From Epiperipatus broadwayi (taxonomy: Eukaryota; Onychophora; Udeonychophora; Euonychophora; Peripatidae), in the NCBI GenBank assembly GCA_028023455.1, contig JAQFVV010012987.1:281772-345771 (forward strand): a stretch of DNA of 64,000 nt, given 5' to 3'. Both the position numbers and the translations under genes were made by a program. Below, piece after piece: positions 22,849-34,481 of this stretch. Position 1 is the stretch's first letter. Each line of letters opens with the position of its first letter. The notes below the pieces were generated by a model. It was not told the origin of the DNA. It ran no database searches and saw only the letters and a list, made by a program, of their open reading frames with translations.

Positions 22849-25800
22849 TATCATCAACCATTATCAATCCACTGCAGGATGAAGGTCTCTCCAAGTTTAA
22901 TCCATCTTCTCCGATCTTTAGCTTCTCTTCTCCACAACACCCCTGCACATTTTCTTATTTCATCCATCCATCTCACATGTGGTCTCTTTCTGGGTCTTTT
23001 ACAATCTCTTGGAATCCAGTTTAAAATTTCAATTGTCCATCTATTATCATCTCTTCTAGCAATATGTCCAGCCCAACTCCATTTCAATCTTTTAATTTTT
23101 TTAATAAGGTCAGTAACACCTGTTTGTTGTCTTACCCATACATTGCGTTTTCGATCTCTTCTTGTTACTCCCAACATACATCTCTCCATACTCTTTTGAG
23201 TGGTCTGAAGTCTCTGTATTGCTCTTCTATTAAGTGTCCAAGTCTCAGATCCATAAGTAAGAACTGGTAAAACACATTTGTTAAAAACCATCCTTTTCAA
23301 ACACATAGGCATATTTCCTTTTAGTATCAAGTTATTTCTACCAAAAGCACTCCAACCAAGTTTAATTCTATGATTAATTTCCTCCATTATGTTTCCATCT
23401 GTATTAATAATCTGACCAAAGTATTTGTAACTGTTAACTTCTTCTAATTCTTCATAATCAATCTTTACTTTCATATTTTGACCAAATCGATTAAACATTA
23501 CTTTTAACATTTATCTTTAGTACTACTTTTCTACTTTCAACTGCTAACTCCTGCAACATTTCCTGCAGCTCTGAAGCATTATTTGCAAAAACAACTACAT
23601 CATCTGCAAAATCTAAATGACTTAAATACTCTCCATTTACTTTCACTCCTTTAGTTTCCCATTTTAATCCACAAAATACTTCTTGCAGCACTGCTGTAAA
23701 GAGTTTTGGAGATAAAGAGTCACCTTGTCTTACACCTTTCTTAATGTTGATTTTTCCAGTATCATTATGTAATCTAATTGTTGCTGTTGCATTTTTATAA
23801 ATATTCTTTAAAATATGACAATATCCTGGATCTATACCTTGATGATCCAATGCTTTAATCACTGAAGAAATGTGTATAGAATCAAATGCCTTTTCATAAT
23901 CTACAAATCCAAAACATAATGACAACTCATATTCATTTGTCCTTTCTATGACTTCTCTCAATACCTGGATATGATCTATTGTACTAAAACCACTTTTAAA
24001 TCCAGCTTGTTCTCTTGGTTGGTGGAAATCCAAAGTTCTCTGTAGATGAGTTGTAATTATCTTGGTAAAAATTTTATATAAAACTGATAAAAGGCTGATA
24101 GGTCTGTAATTTCTAATATCTTCTTTATCACCTTTTTTAAATATTAATATTATTACTGCATTCTTCCAATCTTCCGGTACATCTTTATCATTTAGACATT
24201 TGGTATATAACTTTGCTAAAATTGTTTCTATTTCTTCACCTGCTTCTTTTAATATATCAATTATAATTCCATCATTTCCTGGAGCCTTTCCTTTCTTCAT
24301 ACACTTAATTGCATGTCTCACTTCTTCATTTAAAATTCTGGGCAATTCAGAAGATGTAATAGATATAGGAGGTACTTGTTATTTATTACTATACAATTCT
24401 TGATAGAAGTCTTCTACACATTTCATGATGTCATCTCTCTCTTTAGTAATAATTCCACCTTTTTTTCTTATTGCAGATATAAATTTCCTATCAATACCAA
24501 AATGTTGTTTAACATTTTTGAGACTTTTATTTTCTTCTACAGCTTTCCTTGCTATTTCACAGTTATATTTTCTTATATCATTTTCAACTCTTTTCCATAC
24601 CATTTTACAAAATTCGAGATATTCAATTCTTTTTAATACATCATTTTTGTATATCTTCATATTCCTTCTTTTCTTCATAAATACTCTAGTCTCAGTAGAA
24701 ATTTTATTAGTCAATTGCTGCTTTTTTCTACCAGCTATGTTTGTTGCAGTTTTTAAAAGTGTATCAGTTATTTTCATATTAATTTTATTCAAATCTGAAT
24801 CATGTTCAAAATCTCCTAACACTTGAAACCTATTTGTAAGTTCTAATTTAAATTCATTAGAATGTTTCTGAAGATTAGGAATATCAACTGTAAATATTGT
24901 TTTTCTTAATAATTTTTGTCTCTCTAGTTTTACATTAACACATAACTTACATCTTACTAATCGATGATCACTTCCTGTGTTAAATTTATTAAGAACATTA
25001 CAATCTTGAAATATGTATTTTCTGTTAGTCAAAATATAATCCAATTCTGCTGTACCTTCATTTGGATGCTTCCATGTCCATTTCCTTTTAACATTTTTCT
25101 CAAAAAATGAATTCATAATATAAAGTTTTTCTTTTTCTGCAAACTCCACAAGTCTATGTCCTCTCTCATTTCTATTACCATAACCAAAATGACCTACAGC
25201 AATTTCATCTTTCATTTGTCTACCAATTCTAGCATTAAAGTCTCCCATAACAATTTTAAAATGTTGTTTACTCTGATCAAAAGCCTTTTGTACATCCATA
25301 TAAAAATCTTCTACTACTTCATCACTATGAGAACTTGTTGGGGCATAAACCTGAATTATCTGCATTTGGTATCTGCTATTAAGTTGTATAACTAATCTTG
25401 CCACTCTGTCCGATACACCATCAATCTCCACAATATTGTTCTTCCACTTTTTATTTATAATGAATCCTACTCCACTTGTATTTCCAATATGTGTGCCTTT
25501 ATAATAGAGTATATGTCCACTTTTTAAATCAATTGTTTCTTCTCCTTTTCTTCTAACTTCACAAAGTCCAATAATGTCCCATTTAATATAAGACAGTTCT
25601 TCTTCTAATTCTTGCAATCTTCCTTCACTTGAAAGTGATCTGCAGTTGTAAGTACCTAAATAAAAAGTCATCATCAAATGGCAGCCTGGGTCCGCAATCA
25701 GGGGATTCTTAGCACCCTCTGCCTTCGGCCACCAACCGCTGCCTTGGTTGGTGACTTTACAGCCTCCTGGGAATAAGGGCCATGCTTTATTTTTGTCTGT

Positions 25801-26110
25801 CATAATTGTATATATGTATTGGAAAAATATTTATCATTTACACAAACATTCATTCTGCCTTATCAGGCACTGAGAAGAAAGACCATGGTGTTTCTTGATC
25901 TTAAACTCAGAGGTAAAAAGTCAATAAACTCACCACACTGGCTAATGCATGTTGGTGAGCAGCCCATCCATGTTCGTATACTATATGTATAATCACATAG
26001 TAATAATAGCTGCAACGACAAGAACGTATGGAGTGGACATTAGGAATTTGCCCTGCTCGGTTCCTTTAAGGCCTCCAAGAGGAATCAAAGAGGCTTTATA
26101 TATATATGGG
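22846..26110 (-). mobile_element. RTE-clade non-LTR retrotransposon, nearly full length
   Basis: Encodes in order an apurinic-type endonuclease, reverse transcriptase and the short C-terminal region typical of RTE, with no first open frame. The 3' end (22846 on the minus strand) reads GGTTGATGATAAAAATATA. The second, 5'-truncated copy at 48055 ends in (TGA)n, the usual RTE 3' repeat. The 5' untranslated part (about 25804-26110) holds CATTAGCCAGTGTGGTGAG, reminiscent of RTE 5' regions. The 5' boundary is approximate. Insertion was at a (TA)n tract. Confidence 0.9.
22854..25803 (-). pseudogene. RTE polyprotein (endonuclease + reverse transcriptase), one stop and one frameshift
   Basis: Residue numbers count from the Met at 25803. 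Endonuclease: TYNCRSL (51), the catalytic Glu in LCEVR (80), VYAPTSSHSD (152), GDFNARIG (187) and SDHRL (278). An in-frame TAA at 24379-24381 interrupts the linker, and the same frame resumes with RILNEEV. Reverse transcriptase: NYRPISLL, QAGFKSGFSTIDH, VDYEKAFDSI, GVRQGDSLSP and FADD (near 23610). A short loss near 23495-23510, in the region where relatives have an LKIN.SKTK motif, shifts the frame. The C-terminal part then holds GSETWTL, WAGHIARRDD and RPHVRWMDEI and ends at 22854. The total is about 980 codons, close to normal RTE length. The Met at 25803 is the furthest upstream; MMTFYLG about 43 residues later is another candidate start. Confidence 0.9.
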
Positions 26111-26550
26111 AAATCTGGAAATATCAAAACTTCTTAAATATTTTCACAAGTAAATAAGATTATTTAAATAAATTATTTAAGATAATAAGTAAACTACTTT
26201 CATGGAATATTAAATATAAATATTATTAATAATAAACTAAATGCATATCCTCTTTGGATTTAATGTTGACTATACAAATACTATATATGAAACAGAGTTA
26301 CTTTAACTGTTATTGTCAGTTTCTAACCAATATGTTGCCTGGTTATATCATAACTGAAATTTATTAATAAAATGCATAAAGAATCTGTTGCAAATATTAA
26401 TGTTTATATATAAAATCTCACAAAAAGCATTTAATATTTATGGGAGAGTTTTTTTTATTGAATAAAATACCTAGGATGTTATTATATTGTCACTTTTTAC
26501 ATGTAAAATTATTTATTTATGAGCTATTACTCTTATATAATCAAAAATAT
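26111..26550. other. Anonymous AT-rich DNA
   Basis: Nothing seen between the RTE 5' end and the next fold-back. Confidence 0.45.
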
Positions 26551-27015
26551 TGGCCATTCAAGCCAATTGTGCAAACGCTTTGTGAGTGTTAAATAATAAT
26601 AAATGAATACCCTCTGACCAATACAAGATATAGAATTTATGCAGGAATAAAAGGAATCCCTCTTATTCCTATGACTCAAATATTTATATATGAGCAAATC
26701 TGAAGTACTGGCACAGAAGGTGTGACAATATAACGGTCACTTTAAATTACTATATACAATGTCTGAATGAATGACGCCGATGAAATTTCTTAGAATTTAC
26801 TAAGCGTCATTCCAACTGAAACTTAATCATATATATAAACAAGCATTTATTTTTATAGCGTCTGTATACAATTTGTAATTACATTCATATCGGCCATTCA
26901 AGCCAATTGTGCAAACGCTTTATTTAACACTTGCAAAGCGTTTGCACAATTGGCTTGAATGGCCGATATGAATGTAATTACAAATTGTATACAGACGCTA
27001 TAAAAATAAATGCTT
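26551..27015. mobile_element. Fold-back element, copy 2, rearranged
   Basis: 26551-26790 matches the reverse orientation of the element at 1767-2211: one arm (GGCCATTCAAGCCAATTGTG through GAGCAAATCTGAA) and then the loop in the opposite sense. Instead of the full second arm, about 50 unrelated bases follow, then a perfect palindrome (26841-27015, arms of 81 bases, 13-base loop). That palindrome is made of the element's terminal sequence, including the outer AAGCATTTATTTTTATAGCG that copy 1 keeps only on one side. This looks like a terminal inverted duplication formed during replication or repair. Confidence 0.8.
26841..27015. repeat. Perfect palindrome, 81-bp arms, 13-base loop
   Basis: Left arm 26841-26921 and right arm 26935-27015 read as exact reverse complements. 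They are formed from the end of the fold-back family described at 1767. Confidence 0.9.
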
Positions 27016-28727
27016 ATTTATAATCAAGAATAGTAAATTTTACATCTGATTTATTTTTGGTTACTTGAAGATATGATTTTGATTAGCATATCTGTTTCTA
27101 ATATTTAATTTGCATGGATTTATCAAAACTGAAATTTATCTATAAAATATAAAGAGAAATGCCTTTAAAACAATAAATATTCACCTCTAAAAGCATATAA
27201 AAATTTACTAATTAGCACATTTCTATATATGTCAACCTTAGTAGTTAAACTTATTTCTAATGAACTGTTATTTAATTATGACTATTATTGGTGATTTTGT
27301 GTAGGTGTATTTGGTTATATATATTGTAACCTTTGTTTTTGACCAAAGATGGCTGAATTCATAGTAGATGCTGTTCTTTAGTAAAAGAAAATTTTCTCAT
27401 AGAAAAAATCTAATTAAGCAAAAGATTGCATGCATGACAATAATTTTAAATGATTAAAGGAGTCTAAAAGTTTCTGGTAGTCGGAAGATGTGTAAGAGTA
27501 TTGTATCTGTAAAACATTTGAGAGAAAATTAATGTATAAGTTTGTTTTAAGTGTGTAGAAGTAATTTGAAGTCAGAAACACAGAAAATTTTAGATTTGCT
27601 TTAATTGTCAAGAGTTGAATATTGAGATCAACAAGTAATATTTATTTAATAAAAGAAAATAAATAATAGGAAAAGATCGATATTTGTTTAGATTGTAAAA
27701 TTTAGCTTGTTCATAATAGTACTCATTTTAATAGTCAATTTGTAAGAAAAAGCTATAAAATTTTAAGAATCATGTAATAGGCTTAGTGCTAGTTGGAATT
27801 TATATGATTAGTAGCAATATTATAAGTGTGTGCATAAGCAAGCATGCGTGTGGTATCAATGAAATTTTAGTTATTGGGACAATTATAGGGTTTTTTGTCT
27901 CACGTAGGATATCATTTGATAGCAAATTGAAAGTACAATAATTTTATACCAGTTTCAGATAAATATTTAATAATATTCAGTCATAAATTTTAATTTAAAA
28001 CTTTGTCTATTATTTTCTATTATAAAATTTTCTTTCAACTTGCTGCCGATTTTTTTGTACAGTGTAAAATCATGATTTTTTCAAACAAACAACATGATTA
28101 TTAATCATGTGAATAATTAATATTAAAATTATGTTTAATAGCCAATCAAAAATGTAATACCATGGGTGAATGGTCAAGGGGATGAATTGGAAGTTGATTG
28201 ACAACTAGAAATTATAAATGGAACACACATTTTGGGATAGTTCCTTTCATTGTTTTTATGAGTCTTAATCCACGTCTCCCAGTTTCTGTTTCATTTTATT
28301 TATTCTAGTAAATTTTATACTCTTTGACTTGTTCATCTTCTGATTTAATATTGATTTACAATTGTATTGTATTCTATTGTAATGGTCATGTTTTGTACAT
28401 TTGCTCAACAGACTGAGAGTCCGAGCGAAAGAAAAACAGGCTGACAAAGTCAGGATGGTGATACTCTATGTCTTATCATACATGTCTTCTTTTACCTGTG
28501 CTTCCAAATTCCCCTAGCAAATGACCTGCCTGAGGCTACACTAGACATTTCCTTGACCACCTTCTGGCAATAGCAAAATGGTAGAGCATGATACTTATCC
28601 CCCTAACTAATATTAAATGACTTAACTAGTGATTCGTAAAGACAATGAACAAGGACTGAGACATAGATGTGATATAGTTTAGAAAATTTAATATATAAAT
28701 TCATATATAATAAAACAAAAGAATATA
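27016..28727 (+). other. Possible start and promoter region of an LTR-like unit (F), otherwise anonymous
   Basis: TGTAACC at 27325 follows GGTTATATATAT, the form of LTR start seen at 32360. A CCAAT box at 28142 and TATAAATGG at 28213 follow in the plus direction. A clear end is missing; GGTACA at 28807 or GGTTACA at 37588-37594 are candidates. No protein-coding frame is present. The assignment is weak. Confidence 0.25.
28142..28218 (+). promoter_or_regulatory. CCAAT and TATA boxes, possible LTR-type promoter
   Basis: CCAATCA at 28142 and TATAAATGG at 28213 lie 71 bases apart, similar to the 80-base spacing in unit C. Confidence 0.3.
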
Positions 28728-29000
28728 GAAATCATTCACATGCAGGTGAATATATACATTAGTAAGATTAATAATTGAGCTTTACATAATGGGAAATACA
28801 TATAAAGGTACAATACAAAATAACAAACTATAAAACCAAGACATACAAATTATTCACACACAGGTGAAATGTTACTTTACAAAGGTAATATTTTAGCTTT
28901 ATGATGGGCAATATGGATAAATTTTTTATCCAAATTAAAGAGTAAAAAACAGAATGTATAAAATTCCTTTTCACACAGGTGAATGTTTATATTTATCAAG
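28728..29000. repeat. Degenerate tandem repeat, period about 118 bp, three copies
   Basis: Each unit has ATTCACAYRCAGGTGAA or a variant (near 28733, 28853 and 28970), then a TTA(C)TAAG-like stretch and TTTAGCTTTA / TTGAGCTTTACATAATGGG. Similarity between units is modest. Confidence 0.5.
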
Positions 29001-32000
29001 GGATCCTTATTTCAGCTTTTTATATACGATAAAAACAAAGTTACAGTGGCAGATTAACATTTACATTGGCCATTTTTCCCTTTAATTAAATAGTGGTGAA
29101 CATTTATACAAAGATTATGTAGTGATTTATGCCAAAACATATGCCAAGAACTTAGCAAAAACAAGAGTGATTATACTAACTGAGATGTATATTACTTATT
29201 CTTAAATTTACATCTAATTTGTGATACAAATTAATCAAGTAATTCAGATTCTGGCTTGAATCAATGCCGAGGTTATTTAATAAAATGGTCAGAACTGATG
29301 CAGCAGTGCAACTTCAGATTCTATGGTGTACAAAATATACTAGTACAATGGATGTTTCTCAAAAGTGTGCTTGTAAATATTTATTACCAAGTAACCAGTT
29401 CTTTGGATATAACTGCTTGCAATACTAATGAAAGAAGACTTCTTTAGTCTGGATAATCAAATAGCTACTTCTTGGATGAGACTCTTTGGTCCCTTTCAAA
29501 TATTAAATACAAAATGACATTGCTGTTCGAACTAACTGACATAGTTTGACATTAAAACAACCCCAAAGCAGGCACATTTGTGTGTAGAGACAATAGCAAG
29601 AAACTAAGCATTATTTTACTATTGAGCATCATGTTCACTCTGCTAATCTAATATAATTGCTTTAATTTATTAAATATACAAAATTCAGAGCATCTATCAG
29701 TGCTGTTGCCATTATTGAGTTCTGAAATAGTATATAATAACTTTACTATGGGGAAATACTAATAATCTGGCTTAAGAGTTATCCGTACTACTTCATTTAT
29801 ATAATTAATAGGTTTTACAGTATATTTTAGGGATTATTACAGATCTAAATATTAATCGCACATATACTGTAGAAAATTGCTTTTGCTGAATGCAAATGAA
29901 CACTCTTTTATAATTATTTATTAGGCCATGTTATAGAAATCCATATTATCACTGGAAGAGGAATATTAAATCCAGAAAAGAGTTTGTCTGTTTCATTATA
30001 GTAATTTGCACAATGAGAGTGTATAAGTATCTCTCTAAAAATTAACAATTTGTCAAACTCTGTTCTGATTACTTTAGCATAAATCAAACATTACTCTAAT
30101 AAAAAAGGCATAAAATAACATCTAATCAATAAATAAGGTTGTAATACAATTATTATCAAAGTTTTAGGGATTAAACCTTAAAGACTAAAATGAATATATG
30201 TGTAAGTGTATGATCAAGCAAGAGTTTATAAAGTGACTACTTTAAATTAAAAATAAATAGCATATTTACATTTTGTTAGCAGAGTTATGTAGGAGACATA
30301 ATTATTGCTAGCTTGATAGTCATTTTAAACAATGAAATAATATTTTTAGAATGCTTTACTGTAAGTCTTGAGAGGGATTCTATAAACATTCATGGATGGG
30401 CAGCTTCTCTGAGCATGATTCTTTTTCTCCTTTGATGGATGTGGATATGGCTTCTCTCTTTCAGGTGCAATTTAATAGACACAGCTTCACCATTTTAATG
30501 TGGCTTATTACATACAGTTTGCTTGTGAATAAGTTGGCTTCATAGATACAGCTTCATTATTATTAAGGCTGCTGGCTTATAATTTCAGAGCAGTTGTTGA
30601 TGGTTCTTTGGCATAAGATGGTTGATGTTATTACCATTGGTATAATAGCTCTAGTGGAAGATAGATGGCAACTCTATCTCCCACTAACTGATGGTTCTCA
30701 TCTTAGTAACTTTAAGTGTTTTCTATATAGTATTCAAACTCAGTTTCTCCATGATGTTAATGGCCAAATTACATAAAGTTACATGTGTGTTTGTTTTTCC
30801 TTTCTTATTATTATAATAATATTTTATATATAATCTTATTGCTACAAAAACTGTAAGTTTTATAGCTAATTTCAGCAACTCCCTCTTTCTTTCTTGCGTT
30901 AACCACATTACTTGTTTACTGCTTCGAACCTCGTGCTCTTAATTATCTTTTACCAAGCCTAAACTACTAGTAAAAAAACTCTCCCTTGGGCCCTTCCAAA
31001 TGGTCAAGTCCAAATTTAAGACTGGCTGGTTTTTAAATTGATTTTTTAGCTATAAGGCTAATTAAATTAAAATATTATTTTGGTCAAAAGCTAAAACTCG
31101 TAAACAACTTCACAGTTTGCAGTTTTAAACAAAAGTATAAACTTAAAATAATTTTAAGAAATGCTATTCTGGTCAATCTTTAACTAAAATATAATTTTGA
31201 GCAAATGTTAATTCGTAAACAACTTTACTGTCTGTACTTTTAACAAAGAATAAACTTGAAATAATTTTAAAAGAATATTAAGACTAAATTTTAAACAAGT
31301 GATTATTTATCAAAGTTTAAATATAATTCTATATATAAATTTTAGCTGCACATACTGTTAGGTTTACACAGTTTTAATAAATGAAGGGCTATATGTGCAT
31401 ATATATTACCTTTACTGGCATATATTGCAATGAAATAGGCACTTATACAGGCACATACTCTAGAATTGTTAAGAGCACAAGTTCCCAGTTCTGAATTAAA
31501 AAACTACACAGAATTTTGGGTGAAATACTACAAATAAATATACTACTATGACTATAGTAGGTGAAACAGATGGATTTTCAGTTCTAACTGTTTCTCTACA
31601 AGAATGTGTACATAAAGCCACCAAATCAGACACATTTAATTTTGACTCCTGAAGTTAATCATGAATCTAAATCCCAGAATGGTAAATTTTGGTACAACTA
31701 TGCAGAGAATGAGGCATCTGAGATAGATGTACCATTTTTACCCAAGTAAAATGTTGCAGGTATTAATTTTTCTTATTACTTCTTTCATTAAAATAATTGT
31801 GATGTATAAAAGATGTCTGCAGTGATGTTCAAGAAAGTATTAAAAAAAACTTTGAATTGAATTAAAAATAGTAGTTGTAATTTTATATTTTGCAAATCTA
31901 GTCCAAAATATGGGCTAAGTTTTGTCCTAAAAGAAAGACTGTTTTTTTGCCTGAAAGAATTTTTTAAAATGCTCAACTATTATTGTTGCCTAATTGTGAA

Positions 32001-32359
32001 TGAAAAGTCAAACAAGTAAAGACTGAATAAAAACAAAGATTTAGGATAAAATAATAAATGCTAAATTAAGTACATATTCTGTGGAAATAATGAATTTGGA
32101 ATGCAATAGAAAGTTTGAATTAAGTATGTTTTAAGATTGTGACTAATTTTGGAATTTAAACCTGAATTATATAAATTTCTTACTTTGAATAGTAAGTGTA
32201 TCTTAAGAAAATGTATATGTCTTTATTGGATCCAGAAAAAAAATGTAGCTGTTGTGTCAGAATATTTATTGTGCAGAAGGATATCATAAGATTGTGAGAC
32301 AATTATAAAATGCTAAGAATAATTTGATTTCTGAACATTATGGCCATATATATATATAT
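29001..32359. other. Anonymous DNA without a supportable gene
   Basis: Frames here are all under 65 codons with no recognisable motif. A loose duplication (ACACAGCTTCACCATTTTAA near 30480 and ATACAGCTTCATTATTATTA near 30547) is the only structure noted. Confidence 0.5.
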
Positions 32360-34481
32360 TGTAACAATATATAAATATGTCGTTACATTTATTTAAAATA
32401 AAAACTTAAAAGTTCGCAAATAAATAGAAAAAACTAAATGCTAAAATTAAAATGTTTGTTAAACATATATATATTCGCACGGATGCTAAACTTTAAAAAT
32501 ATTTTTTTCATAAACAAGAAAAAAAAAGTATTTGAACATATTTTTTTAAATAAAAAAATACAAGATTGAAATATAAAAATATTTTAATAAAAAAATAACG
32601 TAAGTTAAAATAAAAACAGGTATTAATTAATTCCTGTAATCTGTAAATGGAAATGATTGTTTATTAATTATCTAAAAGCTGTTTAATTAAGTCAGATGAA
32701 AAGTTAGATAAGAGAAGAAAGAGAAATTAGCTTGACCAATGGAAGCACTAAGCCTTGGCTCGGACGCTAACGAAAGTGATAGACTAGTGACGTTTTGTTC
32801 ATTGAATCCTTGTGGATAATATAAAAAGGGAAAACAGTTTTTTTTTGGACAGTTCCAGCTGTTTTGTTGTGAGAGATGGGGTAGGACGCACATACCTCAC
32901 TCTCTCTCTATTTTTAAAAATGAACTGATTGAGATACTGAAAGGAACCAGCTATTGCCATCTCCAGAACATTCCCTTCCAACGGAGGCGTCGCGAGAATT
33001 AATAAAAGCAGAAACCTGGACTCTTCTACCATAAGCTATCTGAAATGAACAATTGTTAAAATCAATCAAGAACTTTCATCAAGTTTTACAAACTGATAAA
33101 CAAGCCAACTGAAATGTTAAAACGGACTCTTATCTGACTTTTGTAAGTCTTTAAATCAAATTAATAATGTTTAATTTTATATGTTTTCCGATTGATAAAC
33201 ATCATTCCATTTTTTTTTCCTTATTGTAAAGATTATTTAAATGTATGAAATTTAAGTTGTTTATAGATGCTTGCATGGATTCGTTTGCGGTTAATTATAT
33301 TTTGGTTTTTATATTTGATCAAAATATATAGACATTCGATAAATAATGATATCTTACGGTGAGTATCTAAAATGTATTTATTCGGATGTCTTTTAAGTTA
33401 TTGGTGACAATGCAAGTATCTTATGGTGAATACTATTGGGTTACTTATAAGTTTCCCTCTGCGATTGTCGGTATCAATAATTTTGTATTTTGATCGTTTA
33501 TGTTTATTTTGAAATGTTTTTGACCGTGGAATCTATGTAATCGATCTATACCCAACATTTTAAAACAAATCTGTGCGAACGTATTTAAATGTTAAATTTA
33601 AGTCGGGCATGAATGGCTATATAGTTTTCTAAAGTTGTATTAAGGGAGGGTAATCTTAGGTTATTCATTTCATAGTTGAATTGGTTCAATGGATTGGATA
33701 TATTTGTGTAATTAGTAGATGTAATATGAGGTCCGCTATGGGCAGGATTATAGATATACGCCACACACCCTCTGTTTGCCTATGGATGGGTTTGTAAGTC
33801 GGCAGAAGACCGCAGTCCATTCCTATGGAGTTTTTAGTTTATTGATCTACTTGGCAACAGATGTCACATGCCTGTTGGTGGAGAGTCAATGTCTTCTCTA
33901 TTTCTACTTATTGTTCAGATGTACATTCCTGACAATATAGTATTTTGTGTTGTCGTATCATGCTACATCGAATACATGAATGTATCAGATGGATTGGTGC
34001 CAGTTGATTGCGAAATTTGTTGCCTAAGGTTAAATCAGGGAAGAATATTTTCCTTTCAAATGCAGACCTATGTAGTCCATTCATACTCGACCCTCTAAAT
34101 AAATAGTAAACTCAGTATTTGCAATCTACTTAAATTTAGAATTAAAGATCAATATAAAATTATAAACGTTAAATTTATTCCTCAAAATTTAAATATTATT
34201 TTATATGTGCGTAAATAAATATTTTTATGTGTTAATTTCTGGCAGTGGCTTTTATTCTTTTATATTTAAGATATAAAATTTATAGATTTTTATCTCTGCG
34301 TCTCCGCTGAGCTAGTGACTTGGGCTAACGGTCGGAATATTTAAAGAAAGTGGAATCTTAACAGCGCGTATCTGCCTACTTTATAAATTTTTCTAGGCTC
34401 AAATGCCTAGATGGCGCCCCTGTAGTGCAGATATTGTTTTTGCGGTTAGATTCGATCTTCACTTTCATTCCGATTGGTACA
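32360..34481 (+). mobile_element. Solo LTR (unit C), about 2.1 kb, inserted in (TA)n
   Basis: The clearest member of the group. The left flank is (AT)n running into TGTAAC; the right end GGTACA runs into (AT)n. Both sides are alternating AT, consistent with a target duplication inside a TA tract. It has CCAAT at 32736, TATAAAAAGG at 32820, TTGGACAGTTCCAG downstream, a probable splice donor (TTTTGTAAGTC) near 33140, and AATAAA-type signals near 34097 and 34215. A GGCGCCCC block (34426-34433) lies near the end. The 68- and 76-codon frames inside have no known motif. No internal region follows, hence a solo LTR. Confidence 0.6.
32736..32829 (+). promoter_or_regulatory. CCAAT and TATA boxes of solo LTR C
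   Basis: GACCAATGG at 32736 and TATAAAAAGG at 32820, followed by TTGGACAGTTC as in unit D. Transcription would run to the right. Confidence 0.5.

Noticed and set aside
22697-23024. Frames with long IYIYIY runs on both strands (also 40268-40471 and 58252-58470)
   Set aside because: Direct translation of (TA)n microsatellites.
24200-25395. Several plus-strand frames of 67-133 codons across the RTE
   Set aside because: Shadows of the minus-strand polyprotein, with leucine/isoleucine/phenylalanine-rich composition and no motif.
28570-28590. A-box-like TAGCAAAATGG followed by TAGAGC
   Set aside because: No B box within tRNA or SINE distance and no flanking duplication.
28728-29000. Tandem repeats whose CACACAGGTGAA could encode the HTGE linker of C2H2 zinc fingers
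   Set aside because: Period is about 118 bp rather than 84, there are no Cys or His pairs in frame and stops are frequent. The resemblance is limited to the linker.
30420-30620. Loose duplication around CAGCTTCAYCATT
   Set aside because: Only two short blocks agree. It may be chance and is not listed as a repeat.
34421-34440. GGCGCCCCTGTAG as a tRNA primer-binding site
   Set aside because: It lies before the end of the LTR-like unit, not directly after it, where a primer-binding site should be.
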